Positions 15,349-22,692 of a DNA stretch of 23,043 nt are shown piece after piece. Positions within the stretch are counted from its first letter, which is position 1. Each line of letters opens with the position of its first letter. Position numbers and translations under genes: made by a program. Under the pieces are notes generated by a model. The model saw nothing but the letters and a program-made list of their open reading frames with translations, was not told where the DNA came from and did not search any database. This DNA is from an uncultured Flavobacterium sp. (lineage in GTDB: Bacteria > Bacteroidota > Bacteroidia > Flavobacteriales > Flavobacteriaceae), in the NCBI RefSeq assembly GCF_946220915.1, contig NZ_CAMIHH010000049.1, forward strand, positions 1 through 23,043, in the 5' to 3' direction.

Positions 15349-16215
15349 TCAATAAATCAGCTCTTCGACATTTTTCCTGATGTTTTCGGCAATTTTTTCA
15401 AGTGGAAGGTCGTTGGGGTCTGTGCCGAACGGGTCTTCAATTTCCTCCGCGATGAGCTCAAGGCTGGCCAGTACATAGAAGATGAAGACTACCACGGGAA
15501 TTACAAAATAGCCCAACTGAAATACATACCCAAACGGCAGCGTCATTACATAAAAGAAAATGAATTTTTTTATAAAAGCGCTATAGGAATAGGGAATTGG
15601 GGTATTCTTGATGCGCTCGCACGCGCCGCAAATATCAAGAAAAGAGCGCAGCTCATCATTGATCACGATAAGCTGGTCGCCGGTAAGTTTTCCGGCCCTG
15701 TACATTTCATCCACACGGCCCATCATGGTCTTAACGATCTGGTTGGGTTTATGCTTGTAATGGTCGGAGGCGAGGGTGGCATCGTCAAAAAGCTCGTGGC
15801 TGATGTCAGCATTCTTGAGGTGCAGGTTAAGCACGGAGGCAAATCCCGGAATAAGTTTGCGCATGATTTCTTTATCGGCAGGATCTTTTAGCATCACTGC
15901 CATTTTTATGGCAAGGTTGCGGCTGTTATTTACCAGTGCCCCCCAAAGCTTGCGTCCTTCCCACCAGCGGTCGTAAGCAGTGTTGGTGCGAAACACAAGC
16001 AGCAATGAAATTACAAAGCCCAGCATGGTGTGCATTACGGTAATGTTCTTTACATGGCTGCTGTCCGATAATTTCCAGTACTCGATCTCCAGCCAGGCAA
16101 CCCCGGCAGAGTACAGGCCAATGCCAAACATTATGGGGATAAGCTTGCGAAAAGTATCACCTTTGTGGAATTGGAAAATGAAAGAAAACCACTCTTTTGG
16201 GTTATAAGAAATCAT
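15349..16215 (-). CDS. Bestrophin-like ion channel
   Basis: A 288-residue inner-membrane protein of the bestrophin/UPF0187 (YneE) family. Four main hydrophobic regions are visible: about 25-45, 60-80, 205-225 and 230-250. The family motifs TNTAYDRWWEGRKLWGALVNNSRNL, CGACERIKNTPIPYSYSAFIKKFIF and EEIEDPFGTDPNDLPL are all conserved (residue runs shown here are split across several blocks of the protein). Bacterial homologues form pentameric channels, cation-selective in the studied Klebsiella protein, while animal ones conduct chloride. Ion and physiological role here are unknown. The start at M1 fits the family (MISYNPKEWF). The -7-like TTAATTTG just upstream (about 16231) supports this start. 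Confidence 0.92.
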   Translation of the reverse strand: MISYNPKEWFSFIFQFHKGDTFRKLIPIMFGIGLYSAGVAWLEIEYWKLSDSSHVKNITVMHTMLGFVISLLLVFRTNTAYDRWWEGRKLWGALVNNSRNLAIKMAVMLKDPADKEIMRKLIPGFASVLNLHLKNADISHELFDDATLASDHYKHKPNQIVKTMMGRVDEMYRAGKLTGDQLIVINDELRSFLDICGACERIKNTPIPYSYSAFIKKFIFFYVMTLPFGYVFQLGYFVIPVVVFIFYVLASLELIAEEIEDPFGTDPNDLPLEKIAENIRKNVEELIY

Positions 16216-16291
16216 CTTTTATTTTTCGGCAAATTAACAAAAAATGTCGGGAAGTCTAAAGTCCGGAGTTGGATGTGCATGAATGGAAATG

Positions 16292-16618
16292 TTATTTCTT
16301 TGCCAGTTCCCACTCAGCTTTCATCAGTACAAGCTGCGTGCCTTTGGCCTGCTGCTTTTTCTTTTTGGAATCTTTGTTTTCGCCATTGATCTTTACCTTT
16401 TTAAGCTCGCCGGTAACAATCACAACCTTATCAATGTATTTTTCCTCCCAATGGTCAAGGCCGTCAATGTAATATGGCATGCCCATATCGTCAAGTACTA
16501 TAGCGCCTGCCTTGGCATCGGCAGCAATTCCGGTTATCCTTATCCTGTCGGTTGCCTGAGAAATTTGGCTTACCGGAAAGCCTGCCGAAAATAATATGTA
16601 TAGCAATAATAGTCTCAT
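16292..16618 (-). CDS. Small exported protein, possible OB-fold
   Basis: A 108-residue protein with an N-terminal signal peptide (hydrophobic core LLLLYILFSAGF). The mature part has short beta strands: ITGIAADAKAGAIVLDD, PYYIDGLDHW, KVVIVTGELKKVKI. This strand order, with the V-x-V-T-G-E-L block, resembles small OB-fold-like periplasmic proteins. A lysine run (DSKKKKQQAKG) precedes the last strand VLMKAEWELAKK. No catalytic residues can be seen. An upstream -7-like TTAATTTG is at about 16657. Function unknown. Confidence 0.65.
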   Translation of the reverse strand: MRLLLLYILFSAGFPVSQISQATDRIRITGIAADAKAGAIVLDDMGMPYYIDGLDHWEEKYIDKVVIVTGELKKVKINGENKDSKKKKQQAKGTQLVLMKAEWELAKK

Positions 16619-16711
16619 AGGGATTTAACGTCTGTTGTATGATTTGTAGTATGGACCAAATTAATTTTCGTACTTTTTACTGCTACCCATTTTCTGTACA
16701 TACAGCCATTA

Positions 16712-16741
16712 TTAAAAAAAACTCCCCATTTCAGGGAGTTT
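16712..16741 (-). terminator. Rho-independent terminator of the acyl-CoA ligase gene
   Basis: AAACTCCC (16719-16726) pairs with GGGAGTTT (16734-16741) around a 7-nt loop. On the minus strand a run of U follows (complement of 16714-16721). It ends a few bases after the ligase stop codon. Confidence 0.8.
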
Positions 16742-16745
16742 AATC

Positions 16746-18527
16746 TTATTTTTCTCCATCCCTGTAAATCTTGTCATACAGTTTCTGGTATTTTTCCTGT
16801 ATCGCTTTCCGCTTCAGCTTCAGGGTAGGGGTCATTTCGCCCCCGTCAACGCTCCAAAGGTCGGGCGTGACCTCAAACTTCTTTATCTGTTCCCAGTGGC
16901 CAAATTTTTTATTGACCTCTTCTATTTCCTCTTTAATCCGGTCCTTTACCTCCTTGCTTTCGGCAATGGCTTTATTGTCAGAAAGCGATAGTCCTTTTCG
17001 TGATGCCCATTGCTTTACAAATTCAAAATCCGGCTGGACAAAAGCTGCCGGCATTTTTTCGCCGTCGCCTATTACCATGATCTGCTCAATGAAGCGCGAT
17101 TGTTTCATGGCATTCTCAATAAGCTGCGGCGCGATGTACTTACCGCCGGATGTCTTGAACATTTCCTTTTTCCTGTCGGTTATCTTCAGGAAGCCGTCTT
17201 TATCGATAATGCCTATGTCACCCGTGTGGAAATAGCCGTCTTTCAGCACTTCATCGGTTTTTTCCTGGTCGTTAAGGTAGCCCATCATTACGTTGGGGCC
17301 TTTGCAAAGTATTTCCCCGTCTTCAGCAATCTTTACTTCAACCCCGCTAAGCGGCCTGCCTACGGTGCCTATCCTGAAACCTTTGTTGCGCTCATCGTTT
17401 ACGGCAATTACCGGCGAGGTTTCCGTAAGGCCGTACCCTTCCATCACAGGGATTCCTGCTGCAGCAAAAACCCTTGCCAGCCTTGGCTGTATCGCCGCAC
17501 TGCCCGATACCATCAGCCCCAGGTTGCCGCCGAGCCCTGCCTTCCATTTTGAGAAGATAAGCTTGCGGGCTATCCATAATTTAAAGCCGTACCAGGCACC
17601 GTTTGCACCGTAAGGCTCATATTTCAGGCCGACTTCTACAGCCCAGAAGAAAAGTTTCTTTTTAATTCCCGTAAGGTCGGCCCCTTTGGCAATGATCTTG
17701 TCATATACTTTTTCCAGCAGCCTTGGTACCGCTGTTATTACAAAAGGCTTTACTTCTTTAATATTGTCGCTTACTTTTTCTATAGATTCTGCAAAGTAGG
17801 TAGAAACGCCATAGTACTGGTACAGGTACAATATCATCCTCTCATAAATGTGGCATATGGGCAGGAAGCTCAGTGCGCGGCTGTTGCCCGACTCAAAAGG
17901 CACCCTTTCGGCGCTCATGAGTACATCCGACACTATGTTTTTATGCGAAAGCATTACCCCCTTGGGCCTGCCGGTCGTGCCCGAAGTATAGATCACAGTA
18001 GCCAGTTCCTCTTCGGTAATGCTGTCCATGATATGGTCCACTTCACCTTGATTGGATGTGTCGCTGCCCAATTCCAGTATTTCGTTCCAGTTCTTGCAGC
18101 CCTCTATGTTGTTAAAGGAATAAATCTCTTTAAGCCCCGGCACTTTGCCGCGTATCGACATGATCTTATCATATAGGTCTTTATCAGAAACAATGCAATA
18201 AGTCGATTCCGAATGGTTTAGGATATATTCATAATCCTCTTCGGATATGGTGGGATATACCGGCACGTTTTGCGCCCCGGTCTGGAGTATGCCAATATCC
18301 ACTATATGCCACTCGGTGCGGTTATTGGAAGATATTACTGCGATCCTGTCGTTCTTTTTCACGCCCATGCGCAGCAACCCCCGGGAAAAAGCATTGGCTT
18401 TATCTACGTACTCGCGGGTAGAAGTTTTAACCCATTCTTCGCCATACTTGGTTACAAGCGCATCGCTCAGGCTGTATTTTTCAAGCTGGTAGTATGGGAA
18501 ATCGAATAAACGTTTTATGTCTCGCAT
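16746..18527 (-). CDS. Long-chain fatty acid-CoA ligase (AMP-forming)
   Basis: A 593-residue enzyme that activates long-chain fatty acids with ATP and CoA. Motifs of the ANL superfamily, in order: P-loop YTSGTTGRPKG (180-190); FLPICHIYER (221-230); GYGLTETSP (364-372); DGYFHTGDIG (430-439); DRKKEMFKTSGGKYI (451-465), which includes the hinge and acyl-CoA synthetase signature. A C-terminal Lys in TPTLKLKRK is the candidate adenylation lysine. The GGKYIAP and KIYRDGE blocks match FAA1-type ligases rather than acetyl-CoA synthetase. It would serve fatty-acid uptake, phospholipid synthesis or beta-oxidation. It is monocistronic, divergent from the sulfatase-fold gene, with a TTG-N23-TAATTTG element at 18550-18582. 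Confidence 0.94.
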   Translation of the reverse strand: MRDIKRLFDFPYYQLEKYSLSDALVTKYGEEWVKTSTREYVDKANAFSRGLLRMGVKKNDRIAVISSNNRTEWHIVDIGILQTGAQNVPVYPTISEEDYEYILNHSESTYCIVSDKDLYDKIMSIRGKVPGLKEIYSFNNIEGCKNWNEILELGSDTSNQGEVDHIMDSITEEELATVIYTSGTTGRPKGVMLSHKNIVSDVLMSAERVPFESGNSRALSFLPICHIYERMILYLYQYYGVSTYFAESIEKVSDNIKEVKPFVITAVPRLLEKVYDKIIAKGADLTGIKKKLFFWAVEVGLKYEPYGANGAWYGFKLWIARKLIFSKWKAGLGGNLGLMVSGSAAIQPRLARVFAAAGIPVMEGYGLTETSPVIAVNDERNKGFRIGTVGRPLSGVEVKIAEDGEILCKGPNVMMGYLNDQEKTDEVLKDGYFHTGDIGIIDKDGFLKITDRKKEMFKTSGGKYIAPQLIENAMKQSRFIEQIMVIGDGEKMPAAFVQPDFEFVKQWASRKGLSLSDNKAIAESKEVKDRIKEEIEEVNKKFGHWEQIKKFEVTPDLWSVDGGEMTPTLKLKRKAIQEKYQKLYDKIYRDGEK

Positions 18528-18549
18528 GTGTTTTATATGTTTGTTACTG

Positions 18550-18582
18550 CAAATTATGAAAAAATTGCATATTAAAATCCAA
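18550..18582 (-). promoter_or_regulatory. Candidate promoter of the acyl-CoA ligase gene
   Basis: On the minus strand TTG (18580-18582) is followed after 23 nt by TAATTTG (18550-18556), a near match to the Bacteroidota promoter. The start codon is at 18527. Confidence 0.3.
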
Positions 18583-18635
18583 ATGCGTAAATAAATGCGG
18601 TTGAAAATACTAAATTTCTTAATTTAGCGACTTCT

Positions 18636-18643
18636 TAATTTTG
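18636..18643 (+). promoter_or_regulatory. -7 promoter element of the sulfatase-fold/phosphatase operon
   Basis: TAATTTTG matches TAnnTTTG exactly, with the start codon at 18665 about 15 nt after the expected transcription start. A TTG at the proper -33 distance is lacking. Confidence 0.45.
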
Positions 18644-18664
18644 TGTTAAATACGTATCATCCAA

Positions 18665-20590
18665 ATGAATAACACTTTCAGGCTTCAGGAATACAAAGCG
18701 CTTTTATACCGCCTTTTTCTGGCTTATGTTTTTTACTTCATCGTAAGGCTGCTCTTTTTTGCGTACAACTATGACCTCATCCGGGTCGATTCCATAAGCG
18801 AATACCTTTCGCTGTATTATCATGGGCTCGCCTTCGATACTACCGCCATACTGTATGCCAACCTGCTTTTCATATTCTTTTCGGCATTGCCGTTGGCCAT
18901 AAATGTGCGCAAAGGCTACCAAACGTTTCTAATGTGGCTGTATTTTATCACTAACCTCATTGCCTATGCCACTAATTTTGGGGACTTTATCTATTACCGG
19001 TACATTTATGCCCGCACTACCGTTGCGGTTTTAGATGTTATAAAGAACGAAGACCAGGGCAACCTGCTTGGCCGCTTCCTGGTGAGCTACTGGCACGTGT
19101 TTTTATTGTTTTTTGCCACGGCATTCCTGTGGATTTGGCTTTATAAAAGGGTAAAAGTAAACGATGCCGGGAAACCGTCACATATGCTTAAATATTTTAC
19201 GATATCGGCTGCAGGGTTTATAGTCATTGGGCTTATGGTGGTGGGCGGGATCCGTGGTGACTTTAAAAAAAGTACACGCCCCATTAACATCATCGATGCA
19301 AACCGCCATGTGGAAAGGCCGGAACATGCCGACCTGGTACTCAATACGCCATTTGCCATCATCCGTACCATTGGCAAGACGAGCTTTAAAAAGGTGCATT
19401 TTGTAGATGAAAGCGTAGTGGAGCAGAATTTCCATCCCATAAAGCATTATGCAAATAACCCGAAGACAACGCCCAATATTGTACTCATCATTACCGAGAG
19501 CCTTGGCCGAGAATATTGGGGCTGCATGAACAGGGGCCGCAATATTCCTGGATTTGTGAGCTATACGCCGTTCCTGGATTCACTGGCGCAGCACAGCCTT
19601 ATTTTTGATAACAGCTATGCCAATGGCAGTAAGTCGATACACGGCATGTCATCAATACTCGCGGGCATCCCTTCGTTTAAAGATGCGTTTACTTCGTCGC
19701 CCTATCCAAAGCAAAAGATACAGTCGCTCGTTTCAACACTTGAAGAAATGGGTTACGATACCTCATTCTTCCATGGTGCGCCCAACGGGTCGATGGGCTT
19801 CCAGGGCTTTGGCAACATACTGGGCTTTGACCATTATTACGGTAAAACCGAATATAACAACGATGCCGACTTTGATGGATCGTGGGGAATATGGGATGAG
19901 CCGTTCCTGCAGTTCATGAAAACAAGGCTCGACAAAAAGCAGCAGCCATTTTTTGGCACGGTTTTTACAGTATCGTCGCACGAACCTTATGTGGTGCCCG
20001 ATAAATACAAAGGCAAATTCCCAATGGGTACGGTTCCGATACACCAAACCGTAGGATATACTGATTATTCGTTTAAAAAGTTCTTTGAGGCCGCCAGAAA
20101 ATCGCCGTGGTACAGCAATACCATTTTTGTCATCACAGCCGACCATGGCAACCAGATCGCTTATGATGAGTACCGTAAGGTGCTGAACCGCCATGCTACG
20201 CCCATCCTGATATTTAAGCCTGACGGAAGCCTTACGGGGGTGGACAGCTCGCTAAGCCAGCAGATCGATATTTACCCGACGCTGCTTGACCTTATAGGGT
20301 ACGATAAGCCTTTCATGAGCTGGGGCAGGAGCCTGGTGGGCGATAAGCAGGTACAGCCGTATGTGATAAGTTTTAACGGCAACAGGTATTTATTCCAGAG
20401 AGGTAGTTATATTTGCGCCTTTGACGGAAGCAAAGCCATTGGTTTTTATGATATTAATGATAAAGGCTTAGAAAAAAACCTCATCGGTAAAAAGAACCGC
20501 GAAATGCAGGAGGCCGAAACAGCCTGCAAAGCTTTTCTGCAAGATTATTTTGAAAGGGTAATGGATAAAAAATTATACTATAAAAAATGA
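18665..20590 (+). CDS. LtaS/OpgB-type membrane sulfatase-fold enzyme (phosphoglycerol or phosphoethanolamine transferase family)
   Basis: A 641-residue protein of the lipoteichoic-acid-synthase family. Five membrane helices fill the N-terminal third (about 15-35, 58-80, 88-105, 140-160, 178-196). From about residue 270 there is a periplasmic alkaline-phosphatase/sulfatase-type domain: metal-binding Glu278 in IITESLG, the nucleophile region ANGSKSIHG (320-327), and ITADHGNQ with Asp493/His494. The LtaS nucleophile Thr corresponds to Ser324 here, if my alignment by eye is right. Gram-negative relatives modify membrane-derived glucans or lipids with phosphoglycerol or phosphoethanolamine. A lipoteichoic-acid role is unlikely in a Gram-negative cell, so the substrate is open. 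The stop codon overlaps the next gene's ATG. Confidence 0.88.
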   Translation: MNNTFRLQEYKALLYRLFLAYVFYFIVRLLFFAYNYDLIRVDSISEYLSLYYHGLAFDTTAILYANLLFIFFSALPLAINVRKGYQTFLMWLYFITNLIAYATNFGDFIYYRYIYARTTVAVLDVIKNEDQGNLLGRFLVSYWHVFLLFFATAFLWIWLYKRVKVNDAGKPSHMLKYFTISAAGFIVIGLMVVGGIRGDFKKSTRPINIIDANRHVERPEHADLVLNTPFAIIRTIGKTSFKKVHFVDESVVEQNFHPIKHYANNPKTTPNIVLIITESLGREYWGCMNRGRNIPGFVSYTPFLDSLAQHSLIFDNSYANGSKSIHGMSSILAGIPSFKDAFTSSPYPKQKIQSLVSTLEEMGYDTSFFHGAPNGSMGFQGFGNILGFDHYYGKTEYNNDADFDGSWGIWDEPFLQFMKTRLDKKQQPFFGTVFTVSSHEPYVVPDKYKGKFPMGTVPIHQTVGYTDYSFKKFFEAARKSPWYSNTIFVITADHGNQIAYDEYRKVLNRHATPILIFKPDGSLTGVDSSLSQQIDIYPTLLDLIGYDKPFMSWGRSLVGDKQVQPYVISFNGNRYLFQRGSYICAFDGSKAIGFYDINDKGLEKNLIGKKNREMQEAETACKAFLQDYFERVMDKKLYYKK

Positions 20591-21168
20591 TAAAGAAAAT
20601 TTTGATCGTAGCGGGAGTGATTGTCCTTATTGGTGTGGGCAAATATGTGTATGACGTGAACATCGACCATAATTTTGAACCGGTAGTGGAGGGAAAGGTA
20701 TACCGTTCCGGTACCATACCTCCGGATGAATTGCCGGATTACATCAAAAAATACAATATAAAGAGCGTGGTCGACCTTCGCAGGCCCGGCACGAAAGACC
20801 TGGTACATAACCCTGAAGTAAGCGCAGAGCTTTTAGAGGAGAAGGAGGCGGTAGAAAGTGTACCCGGCACCAATTATTTCGACGTAGGCTCAGAACAGCT
20901 GCCCGACCAGGCTGTACTCGACAAATATTTTGCCGTAATGGACGATCCGGCTAACTATCCCGTGCTTGTACACTGCTATCATGGTGAGGGAAGGGCACCA
21001 CTGTTTGGGGCCATTTACAAGATCGAGTACGAAGGTATCCCAAATGACGAGGCCCGCGAAGAAGCGCGTTGGTTTGCCGACCTGTGCGTTTTTGATTCTG
21101 ACGAGTCGAAAGGGAAATACCTAATGGAATATAAAACACGCAGGCAAAAGCAGGAAGAAAAGAAATAA
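20587..21168 (+). CDS. Membrane-anchored dual-specificity/tyrosine phosphatase-like protein
   Basis: A 193-residue protein with an N-terminal hydrophobic anchor (about 4-20) and a Cys-phosphatase domain of the kind often described as DSP-PTPase. The signature H-C-x5-R is at residues 129-136 (HCYHGEGR, nucleophile Cys130, Arg136), and the family opening VYRSGTIPPDEL and SVVDLRRPGT is at 38-69. Asp99 is a possible general acid. It should face the periplasm if the first segment acts as a signal anchor, which would be notable for a phosphatase next to an envelope phosphotransferase. The ATG overlaps the upstream stop by 4 bp (ATGA), so translation is coupled. No clear terminator follows. The substrate, protein or phospholipid/phosphoinositide-like, is unknown. 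Confidence 0.85.
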   Translation: MIKKILIVAGVIVLIGVGKYVYDVNIDHNFEPVVEGKVYRSGTIPPDELPDYIKKYNIKSVVDLRRPGTKDLVHNPEVSAELLEEKEAVESVPGTNYFDVGSEQLPDQAVLDKYFAVMDDPANYPVLVHCYHGEGRAPLFGAIYKIEYEGIPNDEAREEARWFADLCVFDSDESKGKYLMEYKTRRQKQEEKK

Positions 21169-21210
21169 GGAAATCTGCCGGAAGGCTTTACAGGCAATTT
21201 TTAGCGCACG

Positions 21211-21710
21211 CTAACAGCCGCAATCCATTTCTACCGTTGTTTTATCTTTCGATTGCTTTATATGGTAATAACATCCTGCACCTTCATCATCGGGATGGTA
21301 CACGAGCCCATCTTTATCCCACACATTTGTTATACCCGCCCCGCCCGACCTGTATAGGGCCTCAACCCATTTGCGCAATGTGGCGGTATCGGTTTTGGGC
21401 AGGGTGAGCACCATGCGTGTCCCTTTTCCCTCGCCACAGCCATCGGTAAAATAGGTAATTCCTGCTTCAAATTTCTGGGTATACGAACATACGGGCTGGT
21501 TCTCAAATTCGATATCCTTTTTAATACCGGTGGGCTTGCCCATGGCCTTATAGTTCTGCCTGAGGTAAACAATGATTTCGTCTTCCGAAAAGGCAGAATG
21601 CCTTAAGCGCTGCGCGGATCTTATTCACATCAGGCTGTTTCAGCTCAAATTTTTGGGCGAAGGAGCATAGTGGTACCATGCATGCCATCATCAAATATGT
21701 ACAACCTCAT
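21211..21710 (-). pseudogene. Secreted-protein gene broken by two single-base frameshifts
   Basis: The longest open frame, 110 residues from a Met at 21543, is only the C-terminal part of a longer gene. Upstream on the same strand, frame by frame: an ATG at 21708-21710 starts MRLYI; after one extra T in the run at 21693-21695 the frame continues as MMACMVPLCSFAQ, completing a good signal peptide, and then KFELKQPDVNKIRAAL; after one extra A at 21603-21604 it continues as RHSAFSEDEIIVYLRQNYKA into the 110-residue frame. The repaired product would have about 165 residues: signal peptide (about 19), then a Cys-containing mature domain ending MDCGC. Both changes are one-base insertions, so they do not compensate. 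Either the gene is dead or the assembly has two indel errors. No family is recognised. Confidence 0.65.
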
Positions 21711-21749
21711 ATTTTTTTAGTAAATGTAATAATTAGAATTACAGGGGAT

Positions 21750-21935
21750 TTACCTAACCATCGAAAAAAATAAAAATACGATGAGCGCTGCTATAAATAT
21801 GATGGCACGCAGCGTATATATCCTACTATTGCGCGTTTTTTCCTGCTGCCAAAGCCGCTTGCGGCTTTGTGTTACCGAAAGGAGCAGTGTGAGCAGGAAA
21901 ATGATACCGAGCAGCGGAAGGTATTTGTATAGCAT
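21750..21935 (-). CDS. Small membrane protein, two helices
   Basis: A 61-residue protein with hydrophobic stretches at about 6-22 and 44-59, separated by a basic loop (SRKRLWQQEKTRNSR). No family is recognised. An exact -7 element, TATTTTTG, lies at 21953-21960, about 12 nt before the start, which supports a real gene. The broken secreted-protein gene begins 39 bp downstream on the same strand. The coding region contains a 9-bp perfect palindrome (21850-21869). Confidence 0.55.
   Translation of the reverse strand: MLYKYLPLLGIIFLLTLLLSVTQSRKRLWQQEKTRNSRIYTLRAIIFIAALIVFLFFSMVR
21850..21869. repeat. 9-bp perfect inverted repeat inside the small membrane-protein gene
   Basis: CAAAGCCGC (21850-21858), TT, GCGGCTTTG (21861-21869). 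It lies in the part encoding the basic loop. No T-run follows, so it is unlikely to be a terminator. Confidence 0.6.
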
Positions 21936-21952
21936 GGTGTTGAAAGTGCCTG

Positions 21953-21960
21953 CAAAAATA
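21953..21960 (-). promoter_or_regulatory. -7 promoter element of the small membrane-protein gene
   Basis: TATTTTTG on the minus strand is an exact TAnnTTTG match with a leader of about 12 nt to the ATG at 21935. TAG instead of TTG occupies the -33 position at 19-nt spacing. Confidence 0.45.
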
Positions 21961-22008
21961 CCATATTTTGTATCAATGCCTAAAAATAATTTTTTGTGAG
22001 AATTTTTG

Positions 22009-22016
22009 TATATTTA
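22009..22016 (+). promoter_or_regulatory. Candidate -7 element of the zinc-ribbon gene
   Basis: TATATTTA has one mismatch to TAnnTTTG. The start codon at 22046 is about 23 nt after the expected transcription start. The nearest TTG (21994-21996) is only 12 nt upstream, so the -33 element is unclear. Confidence 0.3.
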
Positions 22017-22045
22017 CATTAGCAAACCAACCAACCTGAAAAATT

Positions 22046-22540
22046 ATGAGAACCTGCATCCGTTGTGGCCATGCCATATCAGAGCATACCGTAAACTGCC
22101 CTTCCTGCGGCGCTAACCAGGGCCTGGCAAAACGCCCGCCGCAGGAACATGACGACACCTTCCTTAAAGTACTATGCATCCTAACGATCATTGGGGCTTC
22201 CATTGGGCTGTTGTCGGCGGCATTTACATGGGGTGCTGTGTCGGGCGCACCGGATGTCATCCGGGCAGTGCAGCTACTGGGCATACTGGCAGCCATAGGT
22301 AAAATGACGGGCGCGATCCTGATGTTGCAAAAACGCATTACAGGGCTCTACATCTATACTGCTGCGGCAATTGCAAACCTGCTGCTTACCGCAGCCACTG
22401 TCTTCTATCTTGACATGCTGCCAAAAGACCCTGCCGTGCCACAGGCAATAATGACGTTCTCGGTAATTTTAGGGCTGTCATTTTCAGCGTCCTTTGTCGT
22501 TATGTACTGGCTTCCCATAAATAGGAGGCACTTGTCATAG
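22046..22540 (+). CDS. Zinc-ribbon membrane protein
   Basis: A 164-residue protein. A short N-terminal zinc ribbon has C4-x2-C7 and C18-x2-C21 (CIRC, CPSC) and should bind one Zn. A basic/acidic linker (about 26-38) leads to four predicted helices (about 41-62, 73-95, 100-122, 134-156). The architecture of a cytosolic zinc ribbon before membrane helices is common in bacteria and mostly uncharacterised. No enzymatic motif is visible. It is divergent from the small membrane-protein gene and is the last gene before the gene-free stretch at the right end. Confidence 0.8.
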   Translation: MRTCIRCGHAISEHTVNCPSCGANQGLAKRPPQEHDDTFLKVLCILTIIGASIGLLSAAFTWGAVSGAPDVIRAVQLLGILAAIGKMTGAILMLQKRITGLYIYTAAAIANLLLTAATVFYLDMLPKDPAVPQAIMTFSVILGLSFSASFVVMYWLPINRRHLS

Positions 22541-22597
22541 CCTGTAATAAGTTTTGATAGCATCAGGAGCGATAGACAGAGGTGCTGCCGTAATCGT

Positions 22598-22660
22598 CGT
22601 TCCTGTTTTCCGCTCTATCCGCGTCGAAAAAAGCGCGGGATGCCGCTGCAACCAGGGCTA
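22598..22660 (-). ncRNA. Candidate structured RNA, Flavo-1-like
   Basis: Read on the minus strand, CCTG (22656-22653), an 11-nt internal-loop strand, ATCCCGCG (22641-22634), a 10-nt loop, CGCGGAT (22623-22617), a second 11-nt internal-loop strand and CAGG (22605-22602). The two stems enclose a symmetric internal loop with purine-rich, conserved-looking strands (GCAGCGGC and AGAGCGGAAAA), and an AGCCC precedes the first stem. This arrangement, with GCGGCATCC and GGATAGAGCGGAAA, resembles in my memory the Flavo-1 RNA class of flavobacteria (Rfam). I have no alignment to prove it. Its function is unknown. It could also be a transcribed dispersed repeat. Confidence 0.45.
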
Positions 22661-22692
22661 AAGGGAGAGGTGGGAGTATATTTGGGTGAGGC

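Noticed and set aside
17010..17552. 180-residue plus-strand ORF inside the acyl-CoA ligase gene
   Set aside because: It is antisense to a well-supported catalytic gene and has no recognisable motif, so it is a shadow ORF. The same applies to the plus-strand ORFs at 5391-5729 and 15334-15891.
18665..20590. True lipoteichoic acid synthase
   Set aside because: The other genes point to a Gram-negative envelope (T9SS, outer-membrane barrels), so LTA synthesis is unlikely. A family-level name is used instead.
21176..21214. Terminator behind the Cys-phosphatase gene
   Set aside because: Only a 4-bp stem (TGCC/GGCA) before a short T-run and a 6-bp palindrome (TTAGCG/CGCTAA) are present. Both are too weak to call.
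21543..21710. Programmed frameshifting in the broken secreted-protein gene
   Set aside because: Two separate one-base shifts in the same direction would both be needed, and neither site has a convincing stimulatory element. Mutation or assembly error is simpler.
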